DNA of 18,741 nt from Dehalococcoidia bacterium. Its GTDB lineage: Bacteria; Chloroflexota; Dehalococcoidia; Plut-88900. Numbering within the stretch: the first letter of the stretch is position 1; each line of letters begins with the position of its first letter. A model generated the notes under the pieces. It had not been told where the DNA came from. It saw nothing but the letters and a program-made list of their open reading frames with translations, and searched no databases. The translations under genes were made by a program, and so were the position numbers. Positions 14,841 to 18,741 of this stretch are shown in pieces. Location: contig JAAXHX010000161.1 in assembly GCA_012270635.1 (NCBI GenBank), positions 1 through 18,741 of the forward strand, read 5' to 3'.

Positions 14841-15155
14841 TTATGGCGTCGACCTCCGGGGGTAGGGTGGGGTTCCATGGGAAGAAATCAGATGTCTGGC
14901 TTCCTCCGCTTTGCGGGCTTGTGCCAAATCATAAGAAGCTTGACGGCGTACCCAAAAATCGGCGCTTGCCCAGCCTGCTTTTTCCAATCGAATAGCCATA
15001 ATGGGCGATACAGCCGCATGGCCATTCAGGACCCTCGAAAGAGTATGGCGTGCAACACCCAATCGTCTTGCAGCCTCGGTGATGCTGAGACCCAGGGGAA
15101 CCAGGCAATTCTCTCTAATCCCGGGCCCCGGGTGAGGGGGATTCTTCATTCTCAT
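14841..15155 (-). CDS. higA: HigA-family antitoxin (XRE-type HTH)
   Basis: 104-residue antitoxin and DNA-binding repressor of a type II pair. It begins [34 protein letters not shown] and continues with the helix-turn-helix [27 protein letters not shown] (about 34-61) and [19 protein letters not shown], the classic HigA/VapI pattern. ATG 15155 follows AGGTGGG at nine bases; ATG 15149 is also possible. The toxin gene ends 14 bp upstream, the toxin-first order of higBA. The last 16 or so residues ([14 protein letters not shown]) are not family-like and are read through the leader of the GNAT gene, as if the module had been joined to existing DNA here. Confidence 0.92.
   Translation of the reverse strand: MRMKNPPHPGPGIRENCLVPLGLSITEAARRLGVARHTLSRVLNGHAAVSPIMAIRLEKAGWASADFWVRRQASYDLAQARKAEEARHLISSHGTPPYPRRSTP
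14845..14857 (-). promoter_or_regulatory. Perfect Shine-Dalgarno with no ordinary start codon behind it
   Basis: Minus-strand GGAGGT at 14857-14852 is followed by seven bases and then ATA ATT ACC in the GNAT frame (ATA 14844-14842). The spacing is ideal for initiation at the ATA, and no ATG, GTG or TTG is suitably placed. The ATA overlaps the higA TAA as ATAA, like the common ATGA coupling. Confidence 0.5.
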
Positions 15156-15169
15156 GTCAATATACCCAC

Positions 15170-15448
15170 CTAGTGATAGTCAATCAGGTCGACATCACGT
15201 ACATCTTCGCCTTCGAATCGGAACACTATACGCCAATTGCCGGAAATTGAGATGCTCCATAGTCCCTTTAATTGTCCCTTAAGAAGATGAAGTCTATACC
15301 CAGGCAGGTTCACATCAAGGGGTCCGTGAGCATCATCAAGATCTGCTAAAGCCGATGATACCCGCACTACTAAGTCAGCGCCCACGCCTCTGGGGTCATC
15401 TCGCTCATAGAGCCTTTTCAAACCCCGATGACGGAACGATTTGATCAC
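15170..15448 (-). CDS. higB: HigB-family toxin (RelE-like mRNA interferase)
   Basis: 92-residue toxin of the HigB/RelE fold, which cuts mRNA at the ribosome and is neutralised by HigA. It follows the family almost end to end: [68 protein letters not shown]. Nothing suggests inactivation. The start is GTG 15448, with no Shine-Dalgarno sequence and a promoter -10 box ending only 6 bp upstream, so its message may be leaderless. GC is lower than in neighbouring housekeeping genes, consistent with acquisition as a mobile stability module. Confidence 0.95.
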   Translation of the reverse strand: MIKSFRHRGLKRLYERDDPRGVGADLVVRVSSALADLDDAHGPLDVNLPGYRLHLLKGQLKGLWSISISGNWRIVFRFEGEDVRDVDLIDYH

Positions 15449-15454
15449 TATTCA

Positions 15455-15483
15455 ACTATACCGCGTATCGGTACATACATCAA
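15455..15483 (-). promoter_or_regulatory. higBA promoter with operator-like inverted repeat
   Basis: Minus strand: -35 TTGATG (15478-15483), 17-bp spacer, -10 TATAGT (15455-15460, 5 of 6). A 5-5-5 inverted repeat, TACCG-CGTAT-CGGTA on the plus strand (15459-15473), covers the spacer and touches the -10 box, a position expected for HigA autorepression. The predicted transcript start (about 15448-15449) coincides with the higB GTG. Confidence 0.6.
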
Positions 15484-15627
15484 AGTGTGCTGACTGGCAT
15501 AGCTTGTTGTGTGGAGAAAGCGAAAGAAATTGGGATTGACAGTCATATCCCGATTGTAGGAAAGTAGCTAGCCGAGCCCGATTTCGAGGGCTGCACGAAA
15601 ACCCGACCTCCAGGAGCAACTCACCCC

Positions 15628-16329
15628 ATGATTCCCACCCCCAGCGCCGTTCTAGTAGTGACGCCCCACCCCGACGATTTCGAGTTCGGGTGCGCGGGCA
15701 TCGTGGCCAAGTGGATTAAAGAAGGATCTCGGGCGGTCCTCGTGGTGGCAACCAACGGGGACAAGGGCACCGACGACCCGGAGATGACCCCGGAGAAGCT
15801 GGCGGCGATCAGGAGAGAAGAGCAGCTGGAGGCAGCCCGGACGCTGGGGCTGAGCGAGGTGGTGTTCCTGGACTACCCGGATGGCGGGCTGGAGGACAGC
15901 GTCGAGTTCCGGGGCAAGCTGGTGAAGAGCCTTCGCATCCACAAGCCCGATGCAGTGTTCACCACGTACCCCTACCGCAGGAGCTTCTACCTGCACAGGG
16001 ACCACCGGATGGCGGGTCAGGTGACCCTGGACGCCGCCTTTCCCTACGCCCGGGACCGGCTCCACTACCCCGAACACATCGCCGAGGGGCTTGCGCCTCA
16101 CAAGGTGAAGCACATCCTGTTCTGGGGAAGCGAGGACCCCGACACCCACGTCGACATCTCCGAGACCATAGACCTGAAGATCGCGGCCCTGAAGTGCCAC
16201 AAGAGCCAGGTCGCCGATACGGAGGACTGGAACGTGGCGGACAGCGTGCGGAACCACGCCCAGAACCTGGGGCGGGACAAGGGAATCCCCTACGCCGAGG
16301 CGTTCAAGGTGATGAACCTTCGGGGCTAG
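15628..16329 (+). CDS. PIG-L/LmbE-family zinc deacetylase
   Basis: 233-residue member of the family that removes N-acetyl groups from GlcNAc-type sugars (MshB, BshB, PIG-L) or related substrates. Metal-binding motif TPHPDDFEFG has H14, D16 and D17; the third ligand is supplied by YLHRDHRMAG (H123, H126). ATNGDKG (41-47) and the C-terminal region with KCHKSQV are usual for the group. ATG 15628 follows AGGAG about 11 bases upstream. The CpsB-like gene starts 7 bp after its stop, so the two are probably one operon. The substrate cannot be read from sequence; the nearby MshA-like and tandem-GNAT genes make a GlcNAc glycoside worth considering. Confidence 0.88.
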   Translation: MIPTPSAVLVVTPHPDDFEFGCAGIVAKWIKEGSRAVLVVATNGDKGTDDPEMTPEKLAAIRREEQLEAARTLGLSEVVFLDYPDGGLEDSVEFRGKLVKSLRIHKPDAVFTTYPYRRSFYLHRDHRMAGQVTLDAAFPYARDRLHYPEHIAEGLAPHKVKHILFWGSEDPDTHVDISETIDLKIAALKCHKSQVADTEDWNVADSVRNHAQNLGRDKGIPYAEAFKVMNLRG

Positions 16330-16336
16330 GGGCCCG

Positions 16337-17062
16337 GTGTTCGATCTACACAGCCATATCCTGCCGGGCCTCGACGACGGGGCTAAGAGCCTGGAAGAGT
16401 CTATGGCGATCCTCAGGGTCGCGGCGGGGGACGGGATAAAGGGCATCGCGGCGACGCCCCACGGGAAGGACGTCAGGGAGGCAGGGGCCCTGGGCCGGGT
16501 GTTCGAGCACGTGGAAACACTCAACCGTCGGGCCGCGGAAGAGGCGCTCGACATAAAGATATACGTCGGGATGGAGAACCACCTCACACCCGACCTCCTC
16601 GAGTTGACCGCAACCGGCCAGGCGTTGCTGATCAACGACGGGCCCTACATCCTGGTCGAACTGCCCTTCGACTCCCTGCCCGACTGCACGGATGAGGTCC
16701 TGGACAGTCTCCGGGGACAAGGTCTCATACCTCTAATCGCCCACCCGGAGCGGCAGGCCGACATCCAGCGAGACCCCTCGGTGATGGGGGGACTGGCGGA
16801 GATGGGGATGCTAGGGCAGGTAACGTCCACGTGCATACTGGGCAGGTTCGGGGGCGAGGCCCGGGACACGGCGGAAGTCCTTCTGAGGGAGGGGTGGGTG
16901 CACGTCATTGCCACGGACTGTCACCGGCCCTCGGGGCCGAGGGCGCCGGTGATGGCGGAGGCCGTCGCGGTGGCGGGGAGTATCGTCGGGGCGGAGAAGG
17001 CGCGGGCTATGTCGATGGACGTACCCGAAGCCGTGCTTATGGGGAGCGTGATAGCGACTTAG
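16337..17062 (+). CDS. CpsB/YwqE-type PHP-domain phosphoesterase
   Basis: 241-residue PHP-fold metalloenzyme of the group that includes the tyrosine-protein phosphatases CpsB and YwqE, which act on capsule-regulating BY-kinases. Motifs: FDLHSHILPGLDDGAKSLEESM (H5, H7), ATPHGKD (H42), GMENHLTPD (metal glutamate), LIAHPERQADIQRDP, GQVTSTCILGRFGG, and HVIATDCHRPSGPRAP, where relatives have ASDAH. No kinase or capsule gene is visible, so the phosphatase target is unproven; some homologs are general PHP hydrolases. GTG 16337 is the only start fitting the DLHSH opening; its Shine-Dalgarno is weak. The stop overlaps that of the convergent amidohydrolase by 3 bp. Confidence 0.85.
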   Translation: MFDLHSHILPGLDDGAKSLEESMAILRVAAGDGIKGIAATPHGKDVREAGALGRVFEHVETLNRRAAEEALDIKIYVGMENHLTPDLLELTATGQALLINDGPYILVELPFDSLPDCTDEVLDSLRGQGLIPLIAHPERQADIQRDPSVMGGLAEMGMLGQVTSTCILGRFGGEARDTAEVLLREGWVHVIATDCHRPSGPRAPVMAEAVAVAGSIVGAEKARAMSMDVPEAVLMGSVIAT

Positions 17063-18192
17063 GCGAAGCCGAAGAGGCCGGCCACGTTGTCGCAGACTAT
17101 CTTGCGACGCTCGTCGGAGGGAACGTCGGCGAGGATGTCGTCCAGCACCTCCCGGGACCTGGGCCAGGTAGACTCGGCGTGGGGGTAGTCGGAGCCCCAG
17201 GTAAGGCATTCAACGCCGATGAGGTCCCGGAGCCTGATGCCGATGTCGTCCTGCTGGAAACTCATGGTGACGTTGCTACGGAAGAAGTCGCTGGGGAGGA
17301 CGCCGCTCCTGAAGCGGTGGGGCGCTGTCTGGCTCAACTCCGTGTAGAGCCAGTCCATAGTTCGGAGAAAGTACGGCGCCCAGGCCAGTTCGTGCTCCAC
17401 GATGGCTACCTTCAACGCCGGGTGCCTTTCGAAGACGCCCGAGAAGATCATCGAGGCTACGGAGCGCCGGACCCAGTGGTCCTGGGTGACGCTGAAGGAA
17501 GCCGCTCCTTCCTCGTCGCCGTTGACGGTGAAGATGCTGACCTGTCCGGGGCCCGGCCTGTTGGATGCGATGTGCATGCTGATGACCACGCCGAGGGACT
17601 CGGCGGCGGACCAGAAAGGTTCGTAGATGGGGAGTTCGTACTGCTTGTCGTCGCCGGGGTAGGTAGTGATCATGGCGCCGCGGAAGCCCATGCCGGCGCA
17701 CCGTTCAAGCTCCCGGGTCCCGTCCTCCACGTCGTCCAGGGAAATGAGGGCGTTGCCCTTGAAGAGGCCGGGGTTGGCGGAGCAAAAGTCGGCCAGCCAG
17801 TCATTGCTGGCGCGGAAGCAGGCGGCCAGCAGGTCGGGCTCCAGGATGGTATAGAGTCGCGCGCCGATGGTGGGGTATATGACCTCGCCGTCCACGCCGT
17901 CGATTCGCAGGTCATCGGTGCGGGGGGTCGGGTCGAAGGCGCCGGGGCGTACGTCTTCCAGGGCGCCCTCGAAGGTTATGTCCTCGGGATTTTCGTAGCG
18001 GAGCCCCGCTTGAGAGGGCGCGCCGACGGACCCGAGGGGCTGGTCGCCTTCCACGAGCCATCGCGCCATCCCCTCCTCATCGATAGCCATGTGAGGGGCG
18101 CGGTCCAGGAAGGGAGGATCTATGCGGGAGGTCCAGAGGTCGGGGGGTTCGACGATGTGGGAGTCGGAGGACAGGACTTGCAAATTGGACAT
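17059..18192 (-). CDS. Amidohydrolase 2 family (ACMSD-like) metal-dependent hydrolase/decarboxylase
   Basis: 377-residue TIM-barrel protein of the amidohydrolase-2 group, which includes ACMSD and 2,6-dihydroxybenzoate-type decarboxylases of aromatic degradation. Seen: SSDSHIVEPPDLW (D10, H12, E15; DxH in place of the HxH of many hydrolases), GVDGEVIYPTIG, MHIAS (metal histidine), PALKVAIVEHELAWAPYFLRTMDWLY, and LTWGSDYPHAESTWPRS (D335, H338). ATG 18192 puts the metal motif near the N-terminus and has GAGAGG eight bases upstream; an in-frame start at 18252 would sit in the -35 box and is rejected. It is divergent from the phosphotriesterase-family gene with a shared control region. Substrate unknown. 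Confidence 0.88.
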   Translation of the reverse strand: MSNLQVLSSDSHIVEPPDLWTSRIDPPFLDRAPHMAIDEEGMARWLVEGDQPLGSVGAPSQAGLRYENPEDITFEGALEDVRPGAFDPTPRTDDLRIDGVDGEVIYPTIGARLYTILEPDLLAACFRASNDWLADFCSANPGLFKGNALISLDDVEDGTRELERCAGMGFRGAMITTYPGDDKQYELPIYEPFWSAAESLGVVISMHIASNRPGPGQVSIFTVNGDEEGAASFSVTQDHWVRRSVASMIFSGVFERHPALKVAIVEHELAWAPYFLRTMDWLYTELSQTAPHRFRSGVLPSDFFRSNVTMSFQQDDIGIRLRDLIGVECLTWGSDYPHAESTWPRSREVLDDILADVPSDERRKIVCDNVAGLFGFA

Positions 18193-18223
18193 GGCTTCGC
18201 CTCTCAAAGGCTGGTTGAAGTGC

Positions 18224-18252
18224 ATCATAGGAAAGGGCATGGTGACTGTCAA
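18224..18252 (-). promoter_or_regulatory. Promoter of the amidohydrolase gene
   Basis: Minus strand: perfect -35 TTGACA (18247-18252), 17-bp spacer, -10 TATGAT (18224-18229, 5 of 6). The predicted start near 18217 leaves a 25-nt leader before ATG 18192. Confidence 0.75.
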
Positions 18253-18271
18253 CGATGCCGATTCGTTGACA
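18247..18271. repeat. Perfect 9-7-9 inverted repeat between divergent promoters
   Basis: TGTCAACGA (18247-18255) and TCGTTGACA (18263-18271) are exact reverse complements around the 7-base centre TGCCGAT. Each arm contains one promoter's -35 hexamer. This is the geometry of an operator through which one dimeric regulator could control both genes. No regulator gene is in the window. Confidence 0.85.
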
Positions 18272-18295
18272 GGCTGATTCGGGCGAACCTATGAT
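18266..18295 (+). promoter_or_regulatory. Promoter of the phosphotriesterase-family gene
   Basis: Perfect -35 TTGACA (18266-18271), 18-bp spacer, -10 TATGAT (18290-18295, 5 of 6). The predicted start near 18302 leaves about 30 nt before ATG 18333. Confidence 0.75.
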
Positions 18296-18332
18296 TCCGA
18301 AAGCAGTCCCATCTTGAGACCGGAGGTCGCCG

Positions 18333-18741
18333 ATGTCGCCTTCAGAGAGTACGGGAAAGGTCCAGACGGTCCTCGGGGCCATATCGCCCGAGGACCTCGG
18401 CGTGACCCTTACCCACGAGCACATATTCATCCACTTCAAACCCCTGTACCTGGAGCCGCAGGAGGGAAGCCGTAAGGGCATGGCCATGACACCCGTGACC
18501 CTGGACGACCTGGGATGGATCCGGGGCAACTGGGCCAGCAACTACGACAACCTGGGCCTGTACGACGAGAAGCTGATGATAGAGGAGGTGGACCGATTCT
18601 ACAGGGCCGGGGGTCGGAGCCTGGTGGACGCCACGAACCGAGGCATCGGCCGGGACCCTCTGGCGCTGGCCCGGGTCTCCCGGGCCACGGGGCTGAACAT
18701 AGTCATGGGGTCGGGGTACTACGTGGAGCCGTTTCAACCGG
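18333..18741 (+). CDS. Phosphotriesterase-family metal-dependent hydrolase, 3' end cut by window
   Basis: The first 136 residues of a PTE/PHP-type TIM-barrel hydrolase. The opening VQTVLGAISPEDLGVTLTHEHIFIH carries the first-strand metal pair H28-x-H30 and matches the VLGPISPEELGxTLxHEH pattern of the family. Later LMIEEVDRFYRAGGRSLVDATNRGIGRDPLALARVSRATGLNIVMGSGYYVEPF fits the next beta-alpha units. The bridging lysine and remaining ligands lie outside the window. ATG 18333 has GGAGG seven bases upstream. Family members include lactonases and organophosphate hydrolases; most environmental ones are probably lactonases. Divergent pairing with the amidohydrolase suggests both act in one catabolic route. 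Confidence 0.9.
   Translation, partial: MSPSESTGKVQTVLGAISPEDLGVTLTHEHIFIHFKPLYLEPQEGSRKGMAMTPVTLDDLGWIRGNWASNYDNLGLYDEKLMIEEVDRFYRAGGRSLVDATNRGIGRDPLALARVSRATGLNIVMGSGYYVEPFQP

Noticed and set aside
15119..15133. CCCGGG repeated around one base within higA
   Set aside because: CCCGGG is self-palindromic and the sequence encodes the conserved PHPGPG opening of HigA, which explains it.
15536..15562. TTGACA followed by TAGGAA upstream of the PIG-L gene
   Set aside because: The spacer is only 15 bp and the -10 is poor; it could be the operon promoter but the evidence is too weak to list.
18192..18252. Extended N-terminus for the amidohydrolase from 18252
   Set aside because: That start lies in the -35 box of the gene's own promoter, and the added 20 residues are unlike the family; ATG 18192 has a better ribosome-binding site.

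Overview
The window looks like chromosomal DNA from a GC-rich, uncultured-type bacterium. The most likely source is Chloroflexota, possibly of the Dehalococcoidia/SAR202 kind. This is an inference from the mixture of genes: an ACMSD-like amidohydrolase beside a phosphotriesterase-family gene, an S6 protein with a long acidic Pro/Ala tail, an MshA-like glycosyltransferase, and frequent TTG and GTG starts. No rRNA, tRNA, CRISPR array or insertion sequence was seen.

Layout. (1) 1-1648, minus strand: the N-terminal part of trehalose-6-phosphate synthase (otsA, cut by the window start), preceded by a HAD-IA hydrolase. (2) 1720-3682, plus strand: a ComF-type phosphoribosyltransferase followed 10 bp later by an unrecognised protein with a nucleotidyltransferase-like half. 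(3) 3630-5500, minus strand: a lower-GC cassette of three unrecognised genes (a 46-aa membrane peptide missed by length-limited ORF calling, a 140-aa protein, and a 411-aa membrane-anchored surface protein) behind one good promoter. (4) 5763-8635, plus strand: glyA, then the rpsF-ssb-rpsR operon. (5) 8724-13932, plus strand: a tight run of homoserine dehydrogenase, threonine synthase, GTP cyclohydrolase I, a CelD-type acetyltransferase and an MshA-like GT4 glycosyltransferase. (6) 13939-15448, minus strand: a higBA toxin-antitoxin pair running directly into a tandem-GNAT acetyltransferase. (7) 15628-17062, plus strand: a PIG-L/LmbE deacetylase and a CpsB/YwqE-type PHP phosphoesterase. (8) 17059-18741: an amidohydrolase and a phosphotriesterase-family gene transcribed divergently from a shared palindromic control region.

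How the genes fit together. Regions 4 and 5 are mostly housekeeping: one-carbon/serine-glycine metabolism, translation, DNA binding, threonine synthesis and folate/pterin entry. The most suggestive grouping is the MshA-like glycosyltransferase, the tandem-GNAT protein and the PIG-L deacetylase within about 3.6 kb. These are the protein types of three mycothiol pathway steps (MshA, MshD, MshB), but no MshC-like ligase is visible and each family has other roles, so this is only a hypothesis. The clearest undescribed regulatory signals are the 9-7-9 palindrome holding both -35 boxes of the divergent hydrolase promoters, the apparently leaderless higB with an operator-like repeat in its promoter, and a GNAT gene whose natural start seems to be a non-AUG codon behind a perfect Shine-Dalgarno sequence and overlapping the antitoxin stop.
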